From the NCBI RefSeq assembly GCF_964199755.1, contig NC_133906.1, positions 18,635,378-18,699,377 on the forward strand: 64,000 nucleotides of DNA, given 5' to 3'. Source of the DNA: Larus michahellis (lineage: Eukaryota > Chordata > Aves > Charadriiformes > Laridae). This document shows, piece by piece, positions 1-9,821 of the stretch; position 1 is the stretch's first letter, and every line of letters starts with the position of its first letter. The notes under the pieces were generated by a model. That model worked only from the letters and a program-made list of their open reading frames with translations, made no database searches and was not told the DNA's origin. The position numbers and the translations under genes are program-made.

Positions 1-3000
1 CCCTCGTTCCAAAGGGCTGAGAAGGGATGTGTTGAGGACAGTTGGCTTCATGAGGGACATGGTACCTCAGCATGCTCCCATTGATGTGCTACCACCTTAG
101 CAGGCAACAGGAAAGTCTTATTGATAGTCTCATGGCTAAGGAAAGAAGGGATGACTGGGACAATACCTGGGGTGCAGAACAGCACCCGGCTATGTGGGTG
201 ATGGCTAGGCTGTCCTACCACCATGAGGGCAGGGAAATGGGGAAGGGACAGCACAGGGATGGGGCTGAAGCTGAGATGACACAATCTGCCTCTAGCCCAG
301 CAGTTCCTACCACATCACACATGCCAATCCAGTCCTTGTCAGTCAGACCGCTTGCTTGTGCCACCCTCTTTGAGGTGTGTATTACTACTCCAACATTGAA
401 CTGGTTTTCTTCTACTCTTTGGCCAGCTTGTCTGATGTCCAGTTGATGTTTGGTGGTACAGTGGCTCTGTCACAGTGGTGACAGCAATCCCGACTACTCC
501 TGCCAAGAAATCAAAGCTGAAGAATGTGGAGGTGGAGGTGTTGGTAGGACTGAGGGGTGGAGAGGCACCACAGGCCATCTGCAGAGAGCACGGGGTTGTC
601 TGTGCAGTTGACAGAAAACACCGTGATTTGCCCAGTGGAGACAGTGATTTCTGGCTTCCTTTCTAGGATGAGATCATTCATCGGATTCCCACCAAGAAAT
701 CAGCACTCCCTCCCGCAAACGGCTCAACCCTGCTGAGGGCATCTGTGCTTGATTATCACTGTAGATGAGTCTCCAAGAACACCAAAGGGCTGATTCTTCA
801 GAGAATCGAAGCCTGGCCACTTGTTGGTCGATAAGAAAGTAAATAAAAGGATGAAGAACTTGGTCAGTCAATGCTTCCATGTGCTGGAATGACTCTTGTC
901 TTCACCAGGGTCAGGAGAAATGGCAGGAGGGGGGGGTGGGCACTGGAAATGGGCAACATGAGCAAAACTAGAAATGAGTAAAAGACACTGGGAGGCCTTG
1001 AATTTTTTTTATATTTTTTTTTCTGCTAATGATCGCCTGTGTGATCGTCATTTCACTACTTAATTCTGGGTCCTGCAAGGAAGAAAAATTTTTGTTGCCA
1101 GGCTACTTCTGGTCCCCTAAATAATCTGCAAGAAATCCACCCATCTCTTCTAAGGGAACTCGGGATCAAACTAAAAGTACTTGGATAAGGGCTCTGACCC
1201 CACAGCTAATCCCATTCCTGGGGTCCCTGCATATGAATCGACCCAGGTGAGCGGCTGAGACCCTTCAATTTGTGCTCATGTTTTTCACCCTTCCTCTCTG
1301 CAGGTCTCTAGGGAGAGGTCACAGGCAGGCTTCTGGTAGGAGAAAGTCCCAAGAGATCAGCGCCAGCTCCATCCCAGCACCTGTGACTGAGCGGGGAAGG
1401 AGAGACTGATGGGGCTGGGAGAAAGGAGGATGATATTAGCCTGTGGGTGAGCAACGGGCTTGCCAAAGAGGTGGGAAGCAGAGCCTCCTGTTTAGCTCTG
1501 GGGGAAGGTTGACTTCACTCCAGAGAGATGGGGGTAGAGCTGGGGTGGCTCCTGGCTGTGGCACATCTCTGGTGATTTAGATCTGGAGATACAGGGGAGG
1601 TTGCTCTGGCTCCCGGAAATCACAGCAGAAAGGCAGAAAATGCCTTCCAGCATTTCCTGGGAAGCCTTGTAGGCTCTGGAGGAGACAGGCTGGGAAATGG
1701 GCAGGGGAGATGTGTGTCCAACCCCACAGGGCCTGGGGCACTCGGAGGAGCTCTCCGGCAGACTGGGGGCAGCTGCCTCCCTGAGCCCTTGCAGCCGGCT
1801 CCGTGGGACGGAGGGGAGACAGGGCGAGGAGGGTGTGCGGAAACGGGCATGGGTTTTGGTTGGCAGCAGGGTCCGAACAGATGATTCCCATACAGAGGCA
1901 CCTGCAAGGTTGTGGCTCGGGTTCACAAGCCCAGCTCCTCTCCTCTGCGGGGCTGGTGGGGAGGTGCCTGTGGGTTGTCGTGGGGCTGGCATGGAGCCGG
2001 GAAGAGTCACAATCACCTGGATTCAGCTTTAATGTGGTGTCACAGCAACTGGGATGGAAGGAGCTGTGCAAAAGCTGAGCTGAGGACAGGGGAAAGCAAG
2101 AGAGGGAGCAGAAGAAGGAAGGAGAAGAGGAAACTTGACAGATAACCCAAGAAACCCTCTGTGTGTGTGTGTGTGTGTGTATGTGCACACGCGTGTGTTA
2201 AGCACAACTCTGCCATGGAATCTCCGCTCTGTCTGCGCAGAAGGAGAAGATCTTCGCTCTCCCACCTGGAAGGAAAGAGGAGACACTTACAAAGAAGCAG
2301 CTGCAGGGATGGCAAGGCAGGCTCACTCGCTCTTTTTGCAGATCTTTCGGCACCCTTGTAGAAAGAACATTTTGCAGCAAAGGTCTTGCCTCATCCCCAC
2401 CTTGCTCCCTCTGTCCCTGTGCGTGCCGGGCACAGACAATCCCTCGCTGGCTCCTCCCTGGGTCTGCTCACAAGCCTCCCCAGATGGGGCCAAATTGGGA
2501 AGCCAGGCCTCTCCCAGCTTTGGCAGCCCAAGGCTGGCCTTTCCCCAGCAGTTCAACCATTCCTCCTCTCCCAAGCGGAACGTGCCCCGACACCTTTGCC
2601 TTGAACCGAATTGCATTCAAGAGCCTGGGTTTGCCCACACATGTTAAAGGTACGGCTGGAGGCAAAACGCAGGGAAAGCCAGCCATGGCTCCAGCACGGA
2701 GGAAAAGGGGAGCCATCAGCAGAGCCCGGAGCTCGGCGCTTCCACCCGGCGATGACTGTGGAAGGGGTGCTGGTTGCTGGTGCAGCTGGAGCAGAAATGT
2801 GTACCCTGGCTTCCCACCACAGCTCCTTTCCACAAGAGTTCCTCCTCTTCTAAATTTTCAAGCCAGAACTGAGCATCCTTGGGGAGATGAACCATCCAGA
2901 GGAGGAGGGCTTGCTCTGCCAAGGGTTCATTGCCACAGCACCGCAGCTGCGTGGTGGTGACGGGGGTCTGGAGGGGTGGAGGGAGTGGGAGAAGTGCTGG

Positions 3001-3837
3001 GCCGAGGCCAGCAGCGCTGGGGGCCGCGGAGGCTGCTTGGCACTCGCCGGCGTGCTCCTCCCCAGAGGGCTTGCCCGTGTGGGCAGCAGCACAGGCAGGT
3101 GTGAGCTGCATGTGGAGCACTTTCATCCTTGCCAGTTTTCAGGTAGAGGCAAACAAGGAGAAGAGTATGGTCTTCTCCTCCCCTTCTGTTTTCCTCTTTG
3201 CGTGTGGAGGGGGATTATTATCTTCGTGCTCCTTCCAGTCTGTCCGGCGTGCCAGGATCTCCAGGGGAAGCGAGCTTCCATGGCCAGGGGTTGAAGTTTG
3301 CCAGCAATGGCTGGAGAACATCTGTATGTGCCGGCCCTGTGTTATGATTAATGTGCAAGGGATATGGGCATCTGCCTCTGAGGAGGAGCGAACCAGAGCC
3401 CTCCAGATTTCTCCTCTGATTATTATAGCGTGTTCCTTCCTGCCACAGGTAGTTCATCAGATGCCAGCTGCCAGGCTGAGGAAAAGGATGCAAACAAGAC
3501 ATGTTAAGTAAAATACTCTGGCACCCAACCTGGATGAGCAAGCTGTAAAGGAAAAGGAAATTATTCCTGTGGAGCAGGATAAAGGCTCACCAAACAGACT
3601 GCATGTGGGCAGTGCTCAGAATAGGGAACGGCTCTTTGAAGGGCATGAAAATCTGCACCAGAGCGAAAACGTGGAGCTGGGTCCCAAGTGATGGGGGAAT
3701 CATCTGATGGTAGATAAGGTAATGATTTCATGAGGAACACCATGACCAAGAGGAAACAACAGGAATCCTGCAGGATGCGTCCTGCTGCTCAAGCCTAAGC
3801 AGACAGGGCATGACTGCAGAAGTAATTAGTGCAGAAG
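1..3837. other. Intergenic DNA downstream of SPARC, no gene recognised
   Basis: I found no exon series, conserved domain or RNA gene here. Open frames up to about 200 codons exist on both strands (for example 1577-2188 minus and 2135-2647 plus). They overlap each other, have low-complexity composition and lack recognisable domains, so I treat them as chance frames. A GT dinucleotide run sits at 2161-2198. The sequence at 1-900 has several modest open frames but matched nothing I know. Confidence 0.5.
2161..2198. repeat. GT dinucleotide microsatellite
   Basis: Twenty bases of uninterrupted GT are followed by an imperfect ATGTGCACACGCGTGTGT tail. This is a simple repeat with no sign of function. 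Confidence 0.9.
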
Positions 3838-3995
3838 AGCAGCAGGACTGGGTCAGACCAAAGGTCTGCCTTGACTCATCTCTGCACCAAACAGCAGATG
3901 CTTCAGGAAGAGGGAGCATAGCAAACGTGGTGATACTTGCCCCAGATACTCACCCAGGTTCCAGCCAGTGTCCAGCTCAGGTACTCCTGAGCCAA
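3838..3995 (+). repeat. Old interspersed repeat fragment (CR1-related or SINE-like)
   Basis: The segment begins with GACTGGGTCAGACCAAAGG, continues with GCAGATGCTTCAGGAAGAG near 3893, and ends with CAGCTCAGGTACTCCTGAGCC. I recognise these blocks, in this order, as belonging to an interspersed repeat widespread in bird, crocodile and turtle genomes. I cannot assign the subfamily from memory. Divergence between blocks suggests an old insertion. Boundaries are approximate. Confidence 0.5.
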
Positions 3996-4989
3996 AGCAG
4001 CTCTTCTGGAGACATCAGTGTTAGGGAGAAAGGACTTTCGGTTTCCAGGAGACCCCTCATTTCATGGGAAGGAGATGCACCACGTGTCTGGTCAGCACTG
4101 GATGCTCATTCTGGGAGTCCTGTGTGGTTTTTACACTTGTCCTGGCTGTGAAATGTCCTATGAGTGGCCAGTACAGCCCCAGCGACTAGGGACTGTCCTG
4201 CCGGGCATGGCTGCGGTGCCATGGCTGCCCTGGGCAGGCCGCAGATGGCCACCATCACGCTGCGGTCAGGCTTGGCTTTGCGCAAGGGGAAATTTCAGCC
4301 CTGTAGCTGACGGCAGCAAAGTCTCCAAAACCCAGGCAGTAAAGGTGATCAGCGAGGTGTTTGGACAAGAAATAACAAGAGACTTGTGTAGTCTCTCGGG
4401 TCCAACTGAAGCAGTGATCAAAAGGAATATGAAATTAAGAAAAATGTAGGGAATGCACATAAAAATGTGTCCTGGGGCGAGTTGTTTCCCAAGGATCACA
4501 GAATCAGAGTTTCTGTGATTCTTAGGAGCACAATACTGAGGCTGACAAAAAGTGGGCTTAGTTGGGAAATGGCTATGGTTTATGTGGTAGGCCATGAAAT
4601 AGAAAGTAATGTAAATTCTCCGTGGCTGATGCAGAAACTGGATAGTCCCTGACATAAATAATTACCTATCGTGCAATTACTTTGGGCAGCAGAGCATCTG
4701 GGAGGCAAACCTAGCCCAGCTCCTGTTAGAATTCAACCCCACTGTGCAGGGAAGTACTTGTCCGTATGCGTGTGTCCTTGTTCTGTCTGTCTTAGTGCTA
4801 CCTTGAGGAATGTGATGCCTTTGTGATTTTATGCCCCATCGAATCAAGTTAAAACTAGCCAGTAGGTTCAATAATTAGAGGGAATTGTACTGAGACAGGC
4901 AGCTCGATCGGCAAAACGCAAAGCCTGGGATCATATAAGCTGCGTGTCCGTGCTCCAGAAAGGCCGGGGGCGGGGGGGGGGGCTCGGGC
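3996..4989. other. Intergenic DNA, no gene recognised
   Basis: Unique-looking sequence without supported exons. A 9-bp perfect inverted repeat (ATCACAGAA, 7-base loop, TTCTGTGAT) lies at 4495-4519. A TATA-like CATATAAG stretch sits at about 4932, just before the GC-rich block. Confidence 0.4.
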
Positions 4990-4999
4990 ACCTTTAAGT

Positions 5000-5046
5000 G
5001 GGATGGGATGGGATGGGATGGGATGGGATGGGATGGGATGGGATGG
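5000..5046. repeat. (GGGAT)n pentanucleotide array
   Basis: About nine perfect copies of GGGAT in tandem, directly beside a CpG-rich block. It is not the TTAGGG telomere repeat. The perfection of the copies suggests a young, length-variable minisatellite. Confidence 0.95.
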
Positions 5047-5049
5047 CCA

Positions 5050-5520
5050 AGCATGGCGGGGACGTAGGCCCAGAAGGGACCAGGGCTGCATTTTGCGGGA
5101 CCACATCTCGCTGCTGCTGAGATGCTCCGCTGCGAAGGGCAAAGCCCTGGGCCGGGAGATGCGCCCGCGGGAGCGGGTCCCTCCTCCCGCCCCGTCCCCG
5201 GGCAGCCCCTGCCCCAGCAGGGCAGCTTCAAACCCGCCCTCCTGGCCCGGGACACCCGGCCGGCCCCGCTCCGGCGCCGCCTGCCGCGGCGCCGGGCTCC
5301 GTCCGTGGCTCTGCCGCTCCCCCCGCCGGCCGCGCCGCGCCGCTGCCGCCGCGCCGGGGACGGGTGGATGGGGGCCGGCCGGGGATGGATGAGATCGGCC
5401 CGGGGACGGATGGAGATCGGCCCGGGATGGAGGAGCGGGCACCTCTCACAACCTGGTGGGGGGCAGTGGGGTGTCTGCCTCCCTCCCGCTCTCCCTCCAG
5501 GCCGGCTGCAGGGATAAGCA
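5050..5520. promoter_or_regulatory. Orphan CpG-rich block (candidate CpG island)
   Basis: This stretch is very GC-rich with dense CpG, especially 5150-5430 (runs such as GCCGCGCCGCGCCGCTGCCG). It contains two near-identical units ending in GAGATCGGCCCGGG near 5390-5425. No known first exon is recognisable. It lies more than 4 kb beyond the SPARC stop codon, so it is not the SPARC promoter. It could be a promoter of an unannotated or non-coding transcript, or simply a GC-rich repeat. Confidence 0.45.
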
Positions 5521-5789
5521 TCCCCTGACATGTTTTCCCCTGGCGTTGTCTCCTCACTGGAGGTAGGGCTTGTTTTTACTGAGTTCGCCCGTTTTTGGAA
5601 TATACAGGCTGGTTTAAGCCAAAAGAAGGCTCTGCAGTGGATATGGGCAGTTCAGTAGCTGCTTATCAAGCAGGAGCAAGGCAGAGGGGTGGGGGTGGTC
5701 CTGGCACTGTCCCTGTCAAGCACAGTGGGACCCGCCCTGTGACAGACCCAGCAGGTCATGATGAGATTCCCCCATCAGCAGCAAGTTAC

Positions 5790-6127
5790 ATCAGTCTTTC
5801 AGTACTTAAAGGGGACCTACAGAAAGGGTGGAGAAGGTCTCTATCGGTAAGTGTAGTGATAGGACAAGGGGTAACGGTTTTAAACTGAAAGAGGGTAGAT
5901 TTGGATTAGATATCAGGAAGAAATTCTTTACTCTGAGGGTGGTGAGACACTGCAACAGGTTGCCCCAGGAAGTTGTGGATGCCCCATCACTGGAGGCATT
6001 CAAGGGTTGGACGGGGGCTTTGAGCATCCTGCTCTAGTGGGAGATGTCCCTGCCCAGGGCAGGGGGGTTGCAACAAGATGATCTTTAAGGTCCCTTCCAA
6101 CTCTAAACATTCTCTGACTATGATTCT
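5790..6127 (+). mobile_element. CR1 LINE 3' end
   Basis: The segment reads as the 3' terminal part of a CR1 non-LTR retrotransposon. It has the block around GGAAGAAATTCTTTACTCTG (5919), then GGTGAGACACTGCAACAGG, then the diagnostic terminal TTTAAGGTCCCTTCCAAC followed by TATGATTCT. It is 5'-truncated as usual for CR1, and inserted in plus orientation. No intact reverse-transcriptase frame remains. Confidence 0.9.
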
Positions 6128-8439
6128 AAGTCTGGGTGTGCTTTAGCTGCTGTGAGAGCCACCTAACTGCTGGGAAGAGTAACCCCATCACCCCCACCAC
6201 CAAGGGCCGCCTAAATACAGGTCAAAGCCCTTGGTTATATGTCTCAGTCTTCCTTTGCAGAACTGATTCTAGCTAACGAGGCATGAGCATGTGTGAAATA
6301 CCAACCTTCACACATGCTTCTGGGTGAGTTTAACCCAGCGGTTTTCCAGTGACACCGTTAGCTAAAGCAGAAGCATCTCCAGGTGCAGCTACACCTTGCA
6401 GATGTTGGGCCTTGGAGTCCAGGCTGTCACAGGTGCGTGACTGGCACAGTCACAGTGATCCTGGCTTGTCACCTTTTTGCATCACTTGCATTTTGATTAT
6501 TTATGCCGCAGCTTGTTATTTTTGTAAAGGTCAGGGAAAAAAAAAGGGGGGGGAGGTCAGGAAAACAGACAGGAAAGCGCTAATCTCTACATGAATCCTT
6601 GTCTTTCCCATCTCTTCTCCGTTCAATGCAGGCAGGACAATGCTGAGTGAGCTGCTCTGTGGTGCTGCCCTGAATAACTACAGCAAAATTAACCACCTCC
6701 GCCTGCAGATGCACTGTAGCACTTGGGTCAGACTGTGCGTGTGTCGGGCTGGTTTTGGATCCAGAGCTCTGCGTTATTTTTCCATTTTCTTTTTTTCAAG
6801 TTCACAAAACTGCGTCCTCAGTCAGCACTAACCACAGGGAGAATTTCCACTTGGAAAGTACAGGCAAAGTTTCTTTACTGCCGTGCAGGCACTGGAAGGC
6901 TCGATTTCGGCTGTAACAGGGAAAGGGCTGTTCTCTTCCACCCTTGCTGACCGTCTTGGTCTGAAAGCTTAAAAAGACCAGCTTATTCCTCAAGTCCTGA
7001 TGTAACCCCGTGTATGGCATTTGCCCGAAGGCAGTGAAATTCCAGCAACTTGATACTTCAGGCTGTGATCTTTGAAGGGTTAAAGGAGGCCCAGCTGCAA
7101 CCTCCTGAGCTGGCTTTGATGCTCAGTTAAGGCCAGGACAGCTGCACTTGTAATAGGGCTGAGTTGGGTCCTCTGGGCTCTGCCAGACTGCTGGGACATG
7201 AGTATTGTCCCCTGGGATGGGACATGGCCTTAGAGATGCATCCCTTCGCCTTCCCGCACCGTGATAACCGGCTCTCCTGGCGCAGCCTGCTGACTTCCCT
7301 GAGTTTGCTGTGATTTAGAGCCGATTCCTACACAAGAGGGAAAGTCAGAGGAGAGGGAGGGCTGGAAAACCTTCCCTTGCACGGGAGCGAAGCCGCCCGA
7401 GTCTGTCCGGCGGCGCTGGCGGCGAGGGCTGGAGCTGGAAGGAATGCGGCTGCCTCTTGGTGGAGGAGCATGAGCTGGAGTTTCTGGCTGAGAGGGAGCG
7501 ACTGGAAAGCAGGTTTGCACGGGGCGGCCCATCTCCTCTGATCCCCGCCTCTCTTCCCGTCCTCCCCGCTGCCCAAACCTTCTCTTGCCAGCTCTCCTGG
7601 CCCCGGAGGTGGTTCGGCACCGATGGCTGCTGCAGCCAGCTGGATCTCGCAGGTGGAGATCGGGGGGGCAGCGGTGCCCCTCGCTGTGCCAGGCCTGCCA
7701 AATGGCAACCTCCGAGGTGGGGAGGCACTCGCCGTGTCTCCACCGAGAACATCCCCCCTTTGGATAACGGCCCCGGGAATCAGCGTGGCCGGGTGGAATG
7801 AGCCCTTGGCTTCAAGGCAGGGGTGAAAAAGCTTTGCCCGGCCCCTCTCTCCAGCTCTCCCGCAGGGAGCAAACAGCTTGGCAAAGCACTTCCAAAGTGA
7901 CCGTCCCCCATGATGGGACCTGCCGGGGGGGGGAGGTGTGCAGGGGGGACCCCCTGCAGGATCTGACCCTGCAACTCCGCCTGGGGCACAGCACATCCAG
8001 CAAGGGGCTGTAAACTGGGGGACCTCACAGCTGAACCGGAGCCCTTGCAGCACAGATATTTTTAGCCCGTGCAAATGGCGGTGTTTATTTTCCTACTTGT
8101 TGTGCCTTTTTGCCTTTCCCAGGGATTTTATTGCTCATGAAAGCAAGGACCTCAGAGCCACGCAAGTGTCTGCGCTGGCTGCTGCGGTCACCCTGCCTGT
8201 CTCCATCGCTCCAGCCCCATCTGCCCATGCTTTACCCATCCCATATCCCCCAACGAGCCCGTTTACAGTGCAACGAGCCCGTTTACAGTGCAGTGATGGG
8301 CTGTCACTGGCAGAAGCACCTTGACTTACCTCAAACCAGACCTTTCCCCGGGGCTGGGGTGCCCGTGGGACACCCTGAACACATGCATGGGGTTGGCATG
8401 TGTGCAATCCCCCTCCTCGGGATGGGATGAAAGAGAGGA
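6128..8439. other. Intergenic DNA between CR1 copy and SPARC 3' end
   Basis: No supported gene. GC-rich frames at 7230-8074 on both strands overlap one another and show no domain, so I leave them out. A perfect 20-bp tandem duplication lies at 8251-8290. Confidence 0.45.
8251..8290. repeat. Perfect 20-bp tandem duplication
   Basis: The unit CAACGAGCCCGTTTACAGTG occurs twice back to back without mismatch, followed by the first two bases of a third copy. It lies about 160 bases beyond the presumed SPARC cleavage site. The identity implies a recent duplication. Confidence 0.95.
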
Positions 8440-8453
8440 ACATTGCAAGCTTG

Positions 8454-8459
8454 TTTATT
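8454..8459 (-). terminator. SPARC: SPARC distal poly(A) signal AATAAA
   Basis: On the minus strand the sequence reads ACAATAAACAAGC, a canonical hexamer. It is followed by CA dinucleotides and a U/C-rich TGTTCCTCTCTTTC about 15 bases on, as expected of a cleavage site near 8440. Assignment as the main SPARC 3' end is inferred from position and context. Confidence 0.6.
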
Positions 8460-8482
8460 GTCAGTGTTTCAAATCAGTATTT

Positions 8483-8488
8483 TTTATT
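8483..8488 (-). terminator. SPARC: SPARC second poly(A) signal AATAAA
   Basis: A second canonical hexamer (GTAATAAAAAATAC in transcript sense) lies 29 bases before the distal one. The two may specify closely spaced ends. Confidence 0.5.
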
Positions 8489-9191
8489 ACAGAGACTCAT
8501 CAGGTTGCTCACACTGTGGCAGGAATTTAATAATATAAGGCACAGAGAACATTCAGAGGTAAAAAAAAGAGTTCTCAGCCTGTGAGACTTAACCATCCCT
8601 TCGCTGCTTTCAGGACCCTCTCTATAAAGCAAAATCCAAATACCTTCTCCCTTCCCTCCCCCTCATCACTTAAACCCCAAAATCCACAACAGGGAAAAAA
8701 AAATATCATCACAGCCTTTCCCTCGAGCGTGTGGCAAGCACACCTCTTTCTGGGCAGAAATGTCCCTTCCAAGCCTGACACAGCTTCCCTGGGAGAGCAG
8801 GGCTGGAATTTAAGCATGACCAAGGCAGAGGTGGGAAGTGCTCGAGGGGCACCGTGATTTGAGGAGAGCCAAGAGCTTTATCTCAGCTACAGCAGAATCG
8901 CAACGGCGAGGTCCAGCCACGCGCACCCGGGGGGAACCGGCGGCCGCACCCAGTCTCTCTTTCCAGCACAGAAAACACGACAGCAGTACGATCCTTGAGT
9001 AATGGTAAAGCACGTAGCACTTTCAAACCTTTATTTTTCGAGGGGATTTTACAGGATGGGATGCGTTTCATTTTATTTGTTTTCAATTTTGTGCGCTTTC
9101 CTATTCGCTTGTTTGATTAGCCCTTTTTTTTTTTTTCTTTTTTCTTTTATTTTTTGTGCCCAATGATTGTTAAATTCGAGCCCTGGGAATT

Positions 9192-9216
9192 AAAAAAAAA
9201 AAAAAAAAAAAAAAAA
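9192..9216. repeat. 25-base homopolymer (A on plus strand, U in SPARC mRNA)
   Basis: An uninterrupted A run on the plus strand, within the SPARC 3' UTR. In the transcript it is U25, followed about 45 bases later by an A-rich tract (9121-9165). It is likely length-polymorphic. Confidence 0.95.
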
Positions 9217-9633
9217 GGAAAACGAAATCCTGCCACTCTACATCCTTCTCACCTCTCTCCATCCCCCCTACCATGAGCTGGGTGACCACGTCACCCACAG
9301 CTGCTCTGCTCAAAAAGCCCAATGCTCCTACGTCCTCTGGCTCTGCGGTCCCTCGCTGGCGGTCTGTAACTGGGGGAGGGGGGGATCAGGGATCAGCTGG
9401 GAGGTCCTTGTGTCTGCGCTGGTGTGTCCAAGAACGTGCAGTTAGTAAGAAGTTAAGAGCAGTCGTTCCGAGAGCGGATACAGAGACGGAGCGGATATTT
9501 AGGACAGGAACAGGGTCGGTCAATGGTAAAGACACGTCGGAGAGAGAAAGGGCTGGTAAGAGCGTGCGGAAACAGCCGGGTGAGTAATCTAGTGGTGATA
9601 GATTAGGCTATGAACGAGGACTGTTATTTCTCT

Positions 9634-9640
9634 TAGCACC
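9634..9640 (-). promoter_or_regulatory. SPARC: miR-29 7mer-A1 seed match, distal site
   Basis: In SPARC mRNA sense the site reads GGTGCTA, which pairs with miR-29 positions 2-7 and has the A opposite position 1. SPARC (osteonectin) is an established miR-29 target in mammals. That this bird site is used is inference. Confidence 0.6.
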
Positions 9641-9666
9641 GTTACTACATACATTTAGATCTATAT

Positions 9667-9673
9667 TAGCACC
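9667..9673 (-). promoter_or_regulatory. SPARC: miR-29 7mer-A1 seed match, proximal site
   Basis: A second GGTGCTA in transcript sense, 33 bases upstream of the first. Two sites at this spacing fall in the range where microRNA sites can cooperate. Confidence 0.6.
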
Positions 9674-9792
9674 TTGTTCCCAGGGAAAAAAAAAAACAAA
9701 AAACAAAAACAAAACAAAAGCGGTTTAAGAACCGAAGGAAGTGGGAAGGTTAAAACAAGACAAAGTTGGCAGCAGAGACGGAAGCTGGGGCT

Positions 9793-9821
9793 TTAGATCA
9801 CAAGATCCTTGTCTATGTCCT
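9793..9821 (-). CDS. SPARC: SPARC last coding exon
   Basis: After the acceptor CTTCCACAG the exon completes Gln290 and encodes DIDKDLVI and TAA (residues 290-298). The 3' UTR follows without interruption. Confidence 0.95.

Larger units (their letters stand above)
8440..9792 (-). other. SPARC: SPARC 3' untranslated region
   Basis: The region runs from the base after the TAA stop (9793-9795) to just beyond the more distal of two AATAAA signals. It holds two GGTGCTA heptamers (transcript sense) matching the miR-29 seed, a 25-base U tract, and an A-rich tract that could pair with it. Several internal AATAAA hexamers (9030-9035, 9072-9077, 9146-9151) could give shorter 3' ends. The 3' boundary is inferred from the signals, not from transcript data. 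Confidence 0.7.

Noticed and set aside
339-880. Possible exons of the neighbouring FAT2 or another gene at the window start
   Set aside because: FAT2 lies next to SPARC in mammals, so I looked for cadherin or EGF/laminin-type motifs and for splice-flanked exons. None is visible.
1577-2188. 203-codon minus-strand open frame and overlapping frames near 2.1-2.6 kb
   Set aside because: Overlapping long frames on both strands in GC-biased DNA. No domain, no splice support, low-complexity translation (HTHTHT from the GT repeat).
5000-5046. Interstitial telomere repeat
   Set aside because: The unit is GGGAT, not TTAGGG, and the array is only about 47 bases.
4855-5557. Long frames through the GGGAT array and CpG block
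   Set aside because: Translation is repeats (HPIPS or GWDGM) and Ala/Arg/Pro bias; it is composition, not a protein family.
7328-8074. 248-codon minus-strand open frame
   Set aside because: Overlaps other long frames in GC-rich DNA, Pro/Ala/Gly-rich translation without recognisable domain, no conserved neighbours.
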